Part shown: one piece after another, positions 11,673 to 22,905 of the stretch
Numbering within the stretch: position 1 is the stretch's first letter
Layout: each line of letters opens with the position of its first letter
Source of the DNA: Furcasterigmium furcatum
Lineage: Eukaryota; Ascomycota; Sordariomycetes; Glomerellales; Plectosphaerellaceae
Length of the DNA: 64,000 nt
Direction of reading: 5' to 3'
NCBI GenBank assembly: GCA_001599815.1
Contig: BCIA01000001.1
Coordinates: forward strand, 6,406,978-6,470,977
Notes under the pieces: model-generated
Told to the model about the DNA's origin: nothing
Databases searched by the model: none
What the model saw: the letters and a program-made list of their open reading frames with translations, nothing else
Position numbers and translations under genes: made by a program

Positions 11673-12749
11673 TTATGGTAATAGATTTAGCGTCCTTCCC
11701 TCTATAACAGACTGTACAGCCGTGTCGATGATGCGCTGCGCCGTTCGGCAGAGGATCGGATCAAGCGGCCCGGTGATGGGCGTCTTGGTCTCCTTGCAGT
11801 GCAAGACATACTCGATCGGGTCGCGGAACGGCGACTCGAGAACGTCCACTGGGATTTGCGTGATCTCCTTCTTCCCCCTCGACTGCACGCCGACATGGGC
11901 TTCGTAATCGTAACTTGATATCGTTCCGTCAGTCCCGACAATGACGAACCCGCACTTCGGCTGCGGCTGCGTCGTCCACGGATCCGTGAACGTCCCCCAG
12001 CGCGTCTCAAGCTTGGACAACCCCGTGTCATAGCGGCACACTGTGATGGAGTGCTCGTCGACCTCGAGTTCCTCGGCCCCGGCGGTCACGGCCGTCACTG
12101 TCAACGGCGCCTTTCCATCCATGAACCACGTCCCCAGCGTCGCGCCGTACCCGAGGTAGTCCAACAGGGACCCCCCACCGCACTCGGCCTTGTACCACCA
12201 CGACGTCGGCTTCTTCTGCCGTACCTCTTCGTCCGACACCTCGATCTTGTCCGCGAGATGGTACAGCGGGCCCCTGTTTCCATCGTAGAAGTGCACCTCC
12301 GTGACCTGGCCGATGGCGCCGTCGTCGATCAGCCGCTTCGTCGTGACGTGGGACGCGACCCAGCGAAGCGGCCAATTCACGGCGAGCTTCGCGCCCGAAG
12401 ACCTCAGGGCTTCCAGAATCCGGTCGGCGTCCTGGAGGTTGGCGGCGAACGGCTTCTCCATGACCATGTCAATGCCGTAGCGTGCGACCCGCTCAACGGC
12501 CACAGCATGTTCAGCCGTCGAGGGGCATAGAATGACGAGGTCGGGCTGGGTCTGGACAATGCACTCGTCCACGTCCGTGAAGACCTGATTTGCGCGGATT
12601 GCAAAAGTCTCGATGGCGGCTTTCATGCGGGCAGGGTCCTTGTCGCAGATCCCGACAATCTCGGCACTGGGATGCTCCGATGCCTTCCGCAGCAGGTCTC
12701 CCATGTGCATGTGGTCGAAGTTGATGCCGACAATCTTATGGGCGGCCAT
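11673..12749 (-). CDS. Gfo/Idh/MocA-family NAD(P)-dependent sugar dehydrogenase (intact copy)
   Basis: Intronless, 358 aa, normal length for the family. The N-terminal Rossmann domain starts MAAHKIVGINFDHMHMG. The usual GxGxxG turn is replaced by GINFDHMHMG, and the decayed homologue at 25496 keeps the same change (GINFDRIH), so it is a subfamily trait and not damage. The family EKP motif is present (MVMEKPFAA, residues 98-100), followed by NWPLRW and the C-terminal sheet domain with GGGSLLDYLGYGATLGTW. Such enzymes oxidise a secondary alcohol of a sugar, polyol or glycoside with NAD(P); the substrate is unknown. It reads away from a broken TIM-barrel/dehydrogenase gene that begins downstream on the + axis. 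Its partial, degenerate paralogue lies at 25496-26255 beside the intact fusion gene. Confidence 0.92.
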   Translation of the reverse strand: MAAHKIVGINFDHMHMGDLLRKASEHPSAEIVGICDKDPARMKAAIETFAIRANQVFTDVDECIVQTQPDLVILCPSTAEHAVAVERVARYGIDMVMEKPFAANLQDADRILEALRSSGAKLAVNWPLRWVASHVTTKRLIDDGAIGQVTEVHFYDGNRGPLYHLADKIEVSDEEVRQKKPTSWWYKAECGGGSLLDYLGYGATLGTWFMDGKAPLTVTAVTAGAEELEVDEHSITVCRYDTGLSKLETRWGTFTDPWTTQPQPKCGFVIVGTDGTISSYDYEAHVGVQSRGKKEITQIPVDVLESPFRDPIEYVLHCKETKTPITGPLDPILCRTAQRIIDTAVQSVIEGRTLNLLP

Positions 12750-13005
12750 TTTCTTTTGGGGGGCGGTGGCGGCTCGGAAAAGGGGTAAAGGGGAGAAGAA
12801 GGGGAAGTGATTCTAGTCAACGGCAAGTTGTGCGAGGTCTACGACTGGACTTATATACTTTATGCCCCAAGAATTCACTACCCGAGAAAAGACCGAGGCG
12901 ATTCAGTGCAACCGGACTTATTGACAGGCTCAACTGTAGACTGTCCTACTGGCACATCGAATATGTACGTCCACAGCCACCTCCACCGGCCCCTCAAGTT
13001 TGCGT

Positions 13006-14145
13006 TCACCGGCCCTTCAGCTTCACGTCCACCGGCTGCCCCATCTCTGCGCTCTCGTAGATGGCCAGAAGCACGCCAAAATTAAACTCGAGCCTCGACT
13101 CGGTCACGTTCGGGCTCTCGCGACCCGCGAGCAGGTCGACGAACGACAGCCGCGGGTGCCCATGAACGTCCTCCCAGTCGAACGCCGGGAACGTATCTAC
13201 GCGCTTCTCGACCTTGCCCTCGACATCTAGATATCGCGTGACCTTGGCCTTGACCCCGTCGTCGAACGGCGGCGACCAGTCCTAGGTAATGCCGCCCTCC
13301 GTGCCGTCTAGATTCAGGAGATACTGCTCCTCGCGTAGAAGCTAAACGCGCGCAACGCGACGACGGCGCCTCTCTTAAGCGTAAGGCCGATGGAGGCGCC
13401 CGCATGCGTCTCGATGCTGATCAGGTGCTCGGGGGGATTAGCCGCCGTCGGCGGCGTCGCAACCCAGGCGTGATTCACGCGGGCGGTCAGAGGCCTCAGG
13501 ACCTCGAAGAACATGGCAACGTCGTAGACGCCCCAGTCTAGGTCTCCCTCGCCGACACTCCCGGACCAGACACTGTCGACCGACTGGCGCAGGTGGATGA
13601 GGTCGACTCGGCTGCCGTAGAGCGTGATGATATTGTAGAGGACTACTTGACTATTATCGGTAGGTCCAGTGCAAGTCGAGGCAGAGCCTAATGGCCTCGG
13701 GGTCGGTGTTAACGAGCATGTGGTGGAGCCCCCGCGGTCCATCCTTCATCTCGGGGTCTTGCCAATAGTAGAGCAAGCGGCTGCCGTCCTTGGCAAGGCC
13801 CTTACCGAGGCTGTTGGTGGTATTGCTCTGGATTAGTAACTGCTCGTCCGTCTTGGGTGCTGCCTCGGTGAGAGGGTCGGGGTTGAAGATGAGTTTCCGC
13901 ACGCCAACGGCTCGCAGCGCCAAGCGATGGACAAGGCGTTGGTGGTGGCGGCTTCTGCGAGGTCGGACTCGTGGAAGACTCCGAAGACGTACGTCGCGGC
14001 GTCGGCCACGGGCTAGACTTTGGCCACGTCGCGAAAGGCGCCCTCCCAAGCCCTGACTCCGGAGGCTTTAGCCTCTTTCATGGCCCGCTCGACGGAGTAC
14101 ATGGCCAGAAGCGTCCAGCCGTAGACGTTTGTTCCAAACAACCAT
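13006..14145 (-). pseudogene. Pseudogene of the TIM-barrel/Gfo-Idh-MocA fusion
   Basis: Decayed relative of the intact gene at 23441-25375. In order on the minus strand: TNVYGWTLLA, then a small deletion; MKEAKASGVRAWEGAF; a TAG inside KV*PVADA; YVFGVFHESDLAEA; a frameshift after NALSIA; NPDPLTEAAPKTDEQL to CLDLHW; IDLIHLRQSVDSVW-like SRVDLIHLRQSVDSVW. GEGDLD then jumps directly to DWGVYDVAMFF. Compared with the intact gene this jump removes 741 bases (the end of the barrel and the whole Rossmann domain) without changing frame. Further damage follows: a frameshift after GAVVALRAF and a TAG at 13282-13284 inside EGGIT*DWSPPFD. The homology then runs to a natural end (PVDVKLKGR then TGA at 13006). 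No functional protein can be made from it. Confidence 0.9.
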
Positions 14146-14755
14146 AATGGTGCGTGCCGAGTCTTGGGGATCCAGGGAAACGGGACAATCTAGACGGCCA
14201 GCCACTCCTGTTAACCTACCATGTACCGTGGCACCCTTCACACTCACGCTCTGCGGCTTAAGTAGCTGTGTTTGGACATCTGAGAAATAATTGGCACCTC
14301 GGGCTTCGGTATTCGGCATGTTACGCTTGCATCGAAGGCGATGCGCTCCAATAACGAACGGAAAGAATGTCCCAAGCTGTCTCGGAGTGGGACTCCAAAA
14401 CTGGAAGTCCGCAGACTCAGGGACGGCCCGGAGTCCCTAGCAGCACCGTGTGATGGCCCGCGGCGTTAACGTGCTGCCGGCGAACAGATCGCCGAATTCA
14501 TGGCGTGATGCGTTCTTGTACATCACAAACAACCGTCCAATACGACGAGGAAGACAAGACTGAGGGCGAGCTTTCGGCACGTCTGGCAGCCCACAGGGCT
14601 TGGGCGGGCATGGATAAATCACAGACCAAAGTCGTCGTCGCCATGTGCTTGGGCGTGGACGCATGCCCGTCGACTTGTCTCAACTTGTCTCTCTCCATCC
14701 TCAAACGCACTTATTATTATTCCGCACACACAGTGAATTGCTGCCATCCACTGCC
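14146..14755. promoter_or_regulatory. Former divergent promoter between the pseudogene and the dioxygenase
   Basis: 610 bases between two head-to-head starts. No gene seen. It presumably drives only the dioxygenase now. CGG-N13-CCG (CGGCGTTAACGTGCTGCCG) at 14461 has the form of a zinc-cluster site, with no other support. Confidence 0.35.
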
Positions 14756-15894
14756 ATGCCTCACGCCGACGCCATCAATGAACCCCTGACCATCAACGGG
14801 GTCAGGCTTCATGTCAACGACGGCCTCTTGGCGCCCACAGACGTCGGCCTGCTTCGTGCGTCTGACCCCAGCGAGCCGACTGGTGAGCTCCTGCGCCGGT
14901 ACGAGACGGACGGCTACCTCTTTCTGAAGGGCCTGCTCCCCCGCGAGGACGTCCTCAGCGCCCGTACCGCCTACTTCACCTCCCTCGAGCCCACAGGCGT
15001 GCTCGAGCCTGGTACCAGCCCTGTCCAAGGTATCTTTAACTCGTCTGCATCACCGTCCGACTACCCTGGCATCGGGGCCATCAGTCTAGAGGGTCTCGGA
15101 CCGGGGTCCGGGAGTTGTTCGGAGCGCTTCGTGCGCGCCGCCATCAACACCCACACCGAGCCCTGGTACTGCGGGTCTGAGGAGCAAGGCATCACCGGAT
15201 TCTGCAACCACCCGGTGCTCCGTCAGTTCGTCGCCCGCCTCACCGGCTGGGGCGACAAGATCCTGACGGTGCGCCGCACGCTGCTGCGCAACAACACCCC
15301 CGGGAACAAGGCCATCGGCGTACACTACGATCAGACGTACATGCGCTACGGCGAGCCCTCGGCCGTAACGGCCTGGGTTCCCATCGGGGACGTCCGCATC
15401 GAGGGCGGCGGCCTCATGTATCTCGAGGGCGGTGACAAGATCGGCCGTGACATGGAGGTCGAGTTTACCCGCAAGGCCAAGGCAGCAGGCTTGAGCGACG
15501 ACGAGACCCGGAACGCCTTCAACGCGAACATGGCGAGCACCGGCTTTCTGTCGGAGGAGCCGCGCCAATTCGCCCGGGACCATGGGTCGAGATGGCTCGT
15601 CAGCGCGTACGAGGCCGGGGACGTCGTCCTTCACCGTGCTCACCAGGTAGCGCTCGGAGCGTCACTCGAGGCAGAGATATCAGAGTGCTGACAAGAGGTA
15701 GATTCACGCTTCCACAGTCAATCACGACAAGGAGGGGAGGATCAGGCTGGGAACTGACCTGCGCTTCGTCAACTCGGAGGAGCCGTGGGACACTGTAAGA
15801 CCCGATCCCCAGCCCCCGTGCAGGGGAAAACTAACATCAGCTGACCCTTGCTCAGCGCTGGGACAAGGACTTTTCGTTAGGAGATGGGCTTTGA
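14756..15894 (+). CDS. Phytanoyl-CoA dioxygenase-like (PhyH) Fe(II)/2-oxoglutarate oxygenase (intact copy)
   Basis: 340 aa from exons 14756-15646, 15702-15794 and 15856-15894, with phase-0 joins. Non-haem iron dioxygenase that would hydroxylate a small substrate using 2-oxoglutarate. The HxD pair is GVHYDQTYMRYGEP; the distal His is rebuilt by the first intron (VVLHRAHQ joined to IHASTVNHD); and an Arg eleven positions on (GTDLRF) suits the oxoglutarate salt bridge. The first intron uses a GTAGCG donor, weaker than its neighbours'. Start taken at the Met in CTGCCATGCC; an upstream in-frame Met has no family support. A broken homologue lies at 22560-22905, divergent from the intact fusion gene exactly as this gene is divergent from the broken one. 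Confidence 0.88.
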
Positions 15895-16756
15895 GTAGGA
15901 ACTGAATAAGCCTAACTACATACTCTTATACTATGCCGCCGCTCGGTTCACTACAGCATCCTGAATCATCCATCGCGCGTACTTACGTCTAGCTACTTTT
16001 GGGCAGAGGCTCTTCCCCCGGTAATGGATACCTGGGAAACCGTCGGCGTTCTCAGAACCCCCAGGAGCTGAGATGCACTGTGATGTGCCTCGATCATGCC
16101 GTCTCATTGGAGACAGAGGCAGACTGGCGGGATCGCGGCCCGTGGGCGCTAGGCCTCGTGACAAGACGACTAGCGCGCTCTAGGCCACCAGACTTGTTGC
16201 GAAGCCCCGATGATTATGTACCTCGGGCTATCTTGGTGGTGGCTATGGGCGTTGGGAGCTCAAAACGCACCAATGACGGGCCAACTCGGCGCTCAAATGC
16301 AGTGTATTTACTAGGGATGTTGCAGTGAAAGCAGGATCATTGGATGATGCCATTTCGCGTGCTGACCACGCACTGTGCTCGGAGAAATGCGAGCCGTCTC
16401 TCCCCGCATTCATTTCGCCGGGGTTGTGATGCTGCCGTGGTGTGGAGGCGGGGATGATTCAGGGGCCGTGGCAGTGGCCGCGGCCGACTTGAACCTGACG
16501 AGAGAACATTGATTTTGGAGAAAAGGAGAGGCCTAAGTGAGTCCTCTCTCTTTCAGACTCCCTGGCGGCAACGGCTTTAGTATTTAGACTAGCTGTTAAT
16601 ACGTTTTAATATAATAGAGTTTTAATAAGCTTAATTCTAGACTGATATTTTAGGAAACTATAATGTGTTTTAGAACTAAAAACCCGGCAAGTAAATACAC
16701 CTATGTGTCTCCTATCCTTGCCACTTGTCTCCCTATCCTTGCCACTTGTCTCCCCA
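15895..16756. other. Intergenic with an AT-rich tract
   Basis: 862 bases with no recognised gene. 16575-16690 is strikingly AT-rich (TAATATAATAGAG, TTTTAATAAGC), unlike the GC-rich surroundings, and may be an old RIP-mutated or otherwise decayed insertion. A 21-bp tandem duplication follows at 16712-16753. Confidence 0.45.
16712..16753. repeat. Two tandem copies of a 21-bp unit
   Basis: A 21-bp unit starting CTATCCTTGCCACTTG occurs at 16712 and again at 16733, just past the stop codon of the GH6 gene, so it lies in that transcript's 3' UTR. Confidence 0.8.
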
Positions 16757-17991
16757 TTAGGGTTTGTCCATAGCTCCCGACGTGAGAGCCGGATCCGCGT
16801 TCCTAGCCAACATGCGAGCATACCTTTCAAACCAAGTACCCGCCACCGGCGCCCCACATATCTTACCACAGCGACCATCGCTCTCTCCGCCCGGCTTTAT
16901 CCAAACAATACTGTCGACCAATTCGTTATTAACATCGGTGCCCGCGGGTATTCCAAAGCCCGAGGGTGCGACGTTACACCAGTCGCTGAATTCCTTGCGC
17001 GTGCCATACACTGCGACGCGGCCCTGGTCGATGATGAAGTTGGTCGGGAGGCCGAGGTTCTTGAGCTCCACCGCCAGATTGCTGACATAGTGCTCTTCAT
17101 CCCACGAGGGGTTGCCTTCCATCCAGGGCTCAGGTCCTGGGGCACGAAAGGCGTTCTGGTAGGATACGTTGGTTGAGTAGCCCCGGATTGTGGCGTTACC
17201 GCCGGCCATGTCGAGGATTTTGGCGAGCTCCTGGGCGGCTGTGGGATGTTGTCAGCATATTTCAGCCAGTTATTCATGAGTGCATTATTGGAAGGACGTA
17301 GGGGGAAAGGCGAGATGCCATGCGAAATAGCTAGATACCACTTACTCTGGAGTCGTCTGTCATCCTGACCAAGCCACCCTCCATGAGCGATATCGACATA
17401 CAGGTGCGCATTAGGCAGTTGCAGGGCCGAGATGGCATAAGCGATGCCCTCCTCATAGACAGGCGCAGCACGTGCACAGAAGGGAACCTCCTGGTTAGTG
17501 ATGACATTGCCTAGAGCGTCGGGCTCGATAACAACGGCAAACTCAAGGTCACTGGCCGCCCGAAGCTTATCGACGAACGGCCCAACAAACTCATCCTTGT
17601 ATCTCTGCATGCCGTTCTTCGTGCTGTCAAACTCGCCTGCCGCCTCGCCGCCGCTGCAGTCCCGATCCGGGAGGTTATAATGCACAAGACCGACAACCTG
17701 CTTGACGCCGGTCTCTCTCTGTCTGGCGCGAGCCTGCTCGATAGCTCCATCCACGTTGGGCAGGTTGTATAAGTTGGCGATCCAGACAAAAGAGCCGACA
17801 TTCTGCGCCGCTTCGACGACCGCCACTCGGGCCGTGTCGCCCTGGGAAAGGAAGTAGTCGCGCGTTTGCTCGAGCTTCTCGGCGTACAGTGGGTTGACAA
17901 AGAGCTCGCCCTTATCGAAGGGGTTGCTACCACTGCCTTGAGCCGAGATCAGCACGGCTGGGAGCGCAGCAAGGAGATAGGAGGAATGCAT
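16757..17991 (-). CDS. Secreted GH6 cellulase (cellobiohydrolase/endoglucanase)
   Basis: Inverting beta-1,4-glucanase of 375 aa. Exons on the minus strand: 17991-17346 and 17238-16757, joined across a Thr codon (GTAAGT donor, CCACAG acceptor). Signal peptide MHSSYLLAALPAVLISAQG. GH6 signatures: YNLPDRDCSGGEA (Asp111 corresponds to the pKa-modulating Asp), VVIEPDALGNVITN (Asp158 corresponds to the catalytic acid), HLYVDIAHGGWLG, DQGRVAVYG, SDWCNVAPSGFG and WIKPGGESDG. It is a bare catalytic domain: no CBM1 or linker at either end, so binding to crystalline cellulose should be weak. Exo or endo action cannot be decided without modelling the tunnel loops. It sits inside the 11.7-26.3 kb metabolic island, near a regulator and lactonase. 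Confidence 0.94.
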
Positions 17992-18684
17992 GGCGGTAGG
18001 TGTCTTTGAAGTGTGTAGAAGAGGGATGGATTCTGGAATAGTGAGGCTTTGTTGATGGAGGGATAAGCCTTCTGTCTGCTGTGCGTTGTGAAGCTGGAGC
18101 CTGGCTTTTATAGACAAGAAAGCCGTTGCTTCTTTAATTTGGCTCCGCCCTTTCCTTTGTGTCTCCCTTGTCTCCTCTGCCCCCCTTTGCCTCTCTCCTT
18201 CCTATACTACCGACATGGGCCTCATCGTTAGGCTAATCTCCCCATCGGCATCAAGGCACCAACCCCTCAAGATTTCTCAATTTAGTAATATTAAATTACT
18301 CAGTAATATAAAGAACTTTATTATAATTATAGCGTAGGTAGTTTTAATTAAGGTGTTTTCACTGTGTTGCGATTTCAGTAATGGTTTTTTAAGGTAGCGT
18401 GGTTGGGGAGTTGTCCTGGTCGGGGGTGTTAGATGTTACCTGCGGAATTTTGTCTGAGCGTTGCGGGGACACCCTAATACTGGAAATGTTACCCGGATGG
18501 AGGGATTTACCCTGGCACACACTCACTTCAAGGATATACACACTGTGCCTTGGCCTGTCACGCGCGCCAATCACCTTCATGGTGTGTTGGTAACGGGGTG
18601 GGACCCCCAATAACATAAGAGGAATTGCTTTCCGAAGGCGGGCGCATACATCAGGCAACCTCACATCATCACAATGCCGTTGCC
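17992..18684. promoter_or_regulatory. Divergent promoter of the GH6 and Zn2Cys6 genes
   Basis: 693 bases between two head-to-head start codons. 18275-18360 is AT-rich (TTAGTAATATTAAATTAC and similar), like the tract near 16.6 kb. A CT-rich leader-like stretch lies at 18140-18200. No gene seen. Confidence 0.45.
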
Positions 18685-21080
18685 ATGTCCAGTCGTCGTC
18701 GTCACGTCGGAGTGAAGCGCGGATGGTAAGTCTTGAGGAGCCCAGCTTGAGCTCTAGTTTCAGACATCAGGCTGACCAGAACCATTCTTGGCAGCGAAGC
18801 GTGTCGCCTGGCCCACTCCAAGTGTGAGTTCGGTGCATTTGCTTTCTTGTCCCCCCATCACGTCCATTTTGTGGTCCCTGAGTACGGCTGACCCCGACAC
18901 AAGGCGACCGTAGGCAGCCTAGGTGCGGCAGATGCGCGAGCTACAACAAAGACTGTCGCCGAGAGCCTGCATACCGCTTCACAGACAGCAAACAAGCTGG
19001 GGAAACACTTCCAGACTCTCTCGAGGAAGAATATGCCGCATTTGAATACTCTACGGATCAGGTTTGGGTCGAGACCCCCAAGGATGGTATGCGCCCCAGT
19101 CTCAGTCCTTTCCCACTGATGCGGTACTGCGCTTGATGGCGATGGTAATGCTCACCCGACCCGGACCACAGTGCGGTTTGTCTTTGAAATGTTTCCTGGC
19201 CGGGGGAGTGCGATTCAAGCAGACGACGAGGAGGGCTCCCCACCGCCTAGGCCTTCCACTTTGAGGGGTATTGACTGGAGGGCGGGACTCGGGCCCGGAC
19301 GCCATCCCACAGGCAGCGCGTCAGTCTTCGATACGTCATCTCGAAACCCAGCCTTGAGCTCCTTGTCTCCGGTCAGCACTGATCCTAGCCCGTTCCCCAT
19401 CGCAGAGGATGTCACTTCCTCATTAGAAGCGGAAGTGGACTCTTCCACTACAGGTGTACAAGTCAGTCATGGCAGCTCTGGGGAAGGCCGATTAAGCCAA
19501 TCCAGCGATGGCTTTTCTTCCTCACTTGTGCCACTGTACGGCTACTCGGCATTAGCGCCCAGCGAGAGCCCGTGGAACTTGGCGGGCACCGATGGGCCGA
19601 TGCTAATGCGATACTTCGTCACGCGCCTCGCCTACTTTGTAAGTGCAAGCCTGTCTTCCCCATCCATGTCAATCCCACATACTCACCCTCGTGGTAGTTC
19701 GACTACTGTGACCCGGAACGGACATTCTCGACCACCGTCGTTCAGCATGCTGTAACTTGTCAGGCGCTGCAGCTAGCTATTCTAGCCACCTCCTCCCGGC
19801 ATCTCAGCCTGACGAGCGGGTACAACTCGTACCGCGCAGACCAGTACCACCAGGATTGCCTCGCTCTGCTCATTCCCATGCTCGATAACCGGAGCACGCT
19901 GCTAGACGAGGGTATTTGTGCTGCGACCATCATTCTACGTCTCTACGAGGAAATATCTGGTATGCTCCTCCTATCATACAGTTTTCTATCCTGTCCCGTC
20001 TCCTCACCTCGGGCTGGTAAAAGTTTAGCTGACGGGCCTCTTCTGCTGCGAAGTGTCTCTCGTCGGACAGGATACTCGCAGTCACCTGCTGGGCACACAC
20101 GTCTTCTTCCTCGCCCAGGAGTACCGCTCCTCGAGGATCCGGCTCGCGGCCTTCCGGGTCGCCCTGCGGCAAGAGATCAATGTGGCGCTCTGCATACGCA
20201 AGCCCGTGAAGCTTCTGACGGATCCACTCAAAGCCGATCTGCATGCCACGGACTCGAGTAGCAGCGATTGGGACTGGACCTTCAGCATCATTGCGCTCTG
20301 TGCCGAGGTGCTGAACCGTTGCTACTGCCATGACCCTGCGCAAGAATCCCCACGACAGGATCAACAGCCGTCTTGGAATGAGCTAGTTGAAAGAACAGAG
20401 GCGTGGCTCCGGGGAAAGCCCTTGTCGTTCGAGCCTCTTCAGTGTAGGGAACGTGACGCCACGAGCCAGGCCTCGTTATTTCCGGAAATCTGGTTTCTGA
20501 ACGACTGCCATGGCAAGTTGTGCCCCTCGAGATTATGCAAATATGCTTGTTTTTGTTTGCTGACTTGATATGCGATCGATGTCCTTTGCAGTGGCCGGCC
20601 TCATCTACTACTTCATGTGCCACCTCTTCTTGACCGCATACGACCCAACAAAGCCCCGCGTGGGCCCCGAACGAGGAGCGGCGACGCATCTTGCTGATGT
20701 GAGCTATACATTCTTGTGGTTGCAGGCTTTTACGCTTCTAACACGAGAATACACAGGAAGTCATAAAAGATGATGTGAGGAAAATATGTGGCATAGCTCT
20801 TTCCAATCCCCACGCGAAGCCGGCGCTGTTTAAAGCCTGTACCATCATTTCGCTCTGTGAGTACATGTGTCCTAATCGTCTCCACCCCCTCGATGGCATG
20901 ACTACTTATACTTACGTGTTATCATACGGCGGCATAGGCGGCGATCTTTTCACCGACAGAAATGAGCAAGCCGCCCTGCTCGATATATTAATCAAGACGG
21001 AATCGGAAATAGCTTGGCCGACGGCTACGTCTCAGGAACACCTCAAAACTCGATGGGGATGGACTGGGAATGAAACATGA
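18685..21080 (+). CDS. Zn2Cys6 transcription factor
   Basis: 596 aa in nine exons: 18685-18725, 18795-18823, 18904-19086, 19172-19638, 19698-19959, 20054-20512, 20592-20698, 20757-20856, 20938-21080; total length divides by three. The binuclear cluster is rebuilt only by splicing two introns: GCEACRLAHSK, then CDRRQPRCGRC, then ASYNKDC, so all six Cys are present in C-x2-C-x6-C-x6-C-x2-C-x6-C spacing. A Ser-rich linker follows, then a fungal_trans_2 (acriflavine-control-like) region with FDYCDPERTFSTTVVQHAV and IPMLDNRSTLLDEGI. The intron 20513-20591 has a GC donor (GCAAGT); no GT donor restores the frame there. Convergent with the lactonase gene, and the best candidate for local regulator of the island. 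Confidence 0.88.
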
Positions 21081-21168
21081 CTGGGCCATGTCAGGAAGCA
21101 CTTGCCTATGTGTTGAAGATAAATATGATCCGGGCAAGAGGTCATGGAAGTCGCAATATGATGCTACC

Positions 21169-22202
21169 TTAAACTGTGACCTTTCCGAAAGAATCCTCCC
21201 TCGGCTCCTGTCTCTTCATTTTGTACTTGAACCGCTCCACGGCGGTCGTCCCAACATCTAACCTGAACACGGAACCCCCGTATTGTCTGCTAGTTTGTGT
21301 CTCACTTGCCCCATTATCCACATCATCAGCCGCCGATGTAATGAACAGTTCCGTGCCCACAAACTCAACGCACGTCACGAAGCGTGTCGGCAGTCTAATT
21401 TCGCCTGTGACAACGCCGTTGGGCGAGATCCTCACAACGCGGGATTCTCCCCACACCGCAAGCCACAAGTTACCGTGCACATCAACACGGAAACCATCCG
21501 GTTCGCCCTGGCCGGGGTGCTGGTAGAACACGCGTTGGTTCGACGTGACGCCAGTGACTAGGTCGTAGTCCCGGGCCAGCACCTGACGATTCTTCGAGTG
21601 GACCCAGTACATCGTTTCGAAATCGGGAGACCAGCCGATCGAGTTGGGGATGCAGATGTCCCGCTCAACCTCCTCCTGAGTGTCTGGACCAAAGCACCAG
21701 AGCGATCCTGTTGTACGTGACGGCGGTTAGCCGAATCATCTCGTGACTTTGGTTCGTTTTGACGCCTTTGCCCCGTGTACTCACCTTCGAACTGAAACTC
21801 TCCCAAGCCAAAGTCGGTCATGCTCCCGAGCCAAAAGCGTCCATGGGGATCAGCCGCACCGTCATTACTCCTCAGACGCAGATTGTCCGATTGATGAAAA
21901 CGGGCAATGACCTCGTAGCTGCCAGTGGAACGGTCCATGACAGCCATGCCGGCCTTCACTCCAACGAGGATCTTGCTGCGAGGATCGACGCCGCATATAT
22001 TTGATGTCACTGTCACGATGGTATCGACTTGAATCGGTGGGAATGAAGGAGAGCCATTGTCGATGCGGATAGTATGGATTTGCTTTCGCAAGACATCGAC
22101 GATGCGTAGCGAGTCAGTCTCTGCCTCGTAGAAAGGAGCCTCGCCTAGTTTGCATTTCATGTCGATCCACGGAAGCTGTACGGTCCAAATTTTCAGGGTC
22201 AT
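21169..22202 (-). CDS. SMP-30/gluconolactonase/LRE-like lactonase
   Basis: 318 aa, six-bladed beta-propeller hydrolase that opens sugar lactones and needs one divalent metal. Exons on the minus strand: 22202-21785 and 21707-21169, splitting a Gly codon. Motifs: LGEAPFYE supplies the N-terminal metal Glu; SNDGAADPHGRFWLGSM has the Asn-Asp pair; PNSIGWSPD has the Asn; and EPDGFRVDVHGNLWLAVWG has the Asp. All four expected metal-site positions are present. Start set at MTLKIWTVQLPW; an upstream in-frame Met adds a hydrophobic stretch without family support. A lactonase beside sugar dehydrogenases fits oxidation of a sugar to a lactone and then to an acid; the exact sugar is unknown. Confidence 0.9.
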
Positions 22203-22559
22203 TTTGAAGGCGCCGTGTATGTCGGAACACTGCCGACTTGGGATGAAGCTATGAGCAAGATTGCTCACATGAGAGATGCGGATATAAACTAGCCAAATTT
22301 GTGTTGCCACGGTTTAGGTGATAGAAGAAAAAAGAAATTCCATTTGTGCAAGGGGAATCGGGGGGGTTAAGTATCATCTCTATGGCCCAATGTCATGCTA
22401 TTGCCGTGCTGCGCGAAGAGGGTCTATCGGACCCCGCCCGCCTTTCCGACCAAGTATTCCATCTTCCCGCATGGAAGTACACCATGTTAGTTCAAGACTA
22501 ATAAATTCACAGGCACCCGCCGCGGTAGGGGGCTAAATTGAGAGGGATAACATTAATGA
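22203..22559. other. Intergenic, no gene seen
   Basis: Promoter side of the lactonase and the decayed 3' side of the dioxygenase pseudogene. A G-run and poly-A-rich stretch near 22325-22370 is the only visible feature. Confidence 0.35.
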
Positions 22560-22905
22560 TTACGACTTTCAGTGTCAAGGGCATAACTGCTGGGCCACAT
22601 CGTACAGCAGGCACCCAACGCCATCATAGAGGTCGGTTCTTCGTAGCGCATGAAGAGCTGGTCATAGTACAGCCCGATGGCGGGATGCCCCGGTGTATTG
22701 TTGCGGAAGTAGGCGCGTCGGACCGTCAGAGTCTTGTCACCCCAGCCCGTCAGCCGGGCTACGAAGTCTCGGATAGCTGGATGCTTGTAGAACCCATAGA
22801 ACCTCTCGCCTTATGCTTTAATGTTGGGGTCAGAGCCGGCGTACCAGGGCTCGGTGTGGCCTTTGATGGCAGCCCAGACGAATCTTGCCGATGGCTAGCC
22901 ATCGC
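22560..22905 (-). pseudogene. Fragmentary PhyH dioxygenase pseudogene
   Basis: Minus-strand fragment matching the middle of the intact dioxygenase at 14756-15894: RFVWAAIKGHTEPWYAGSD, an in-frame TAA, then FYKHPAIRDFVARLTGWGDK, LTVRRAYFRNNTPGHPAIG, YYDQLFMRYEEPTSMMA, after which frame is lost. The first iron-binding His is changed (GVHYDQ in the intact gene, GLYYDQ here). Neither N- nor C-terminal parts are recognisable. The TAA replaces a CAA Gln, which a C-to-T change at CpA would produce. Edges are approximate. It is divergent from the intact fusion gene. Confidence 0.85.
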
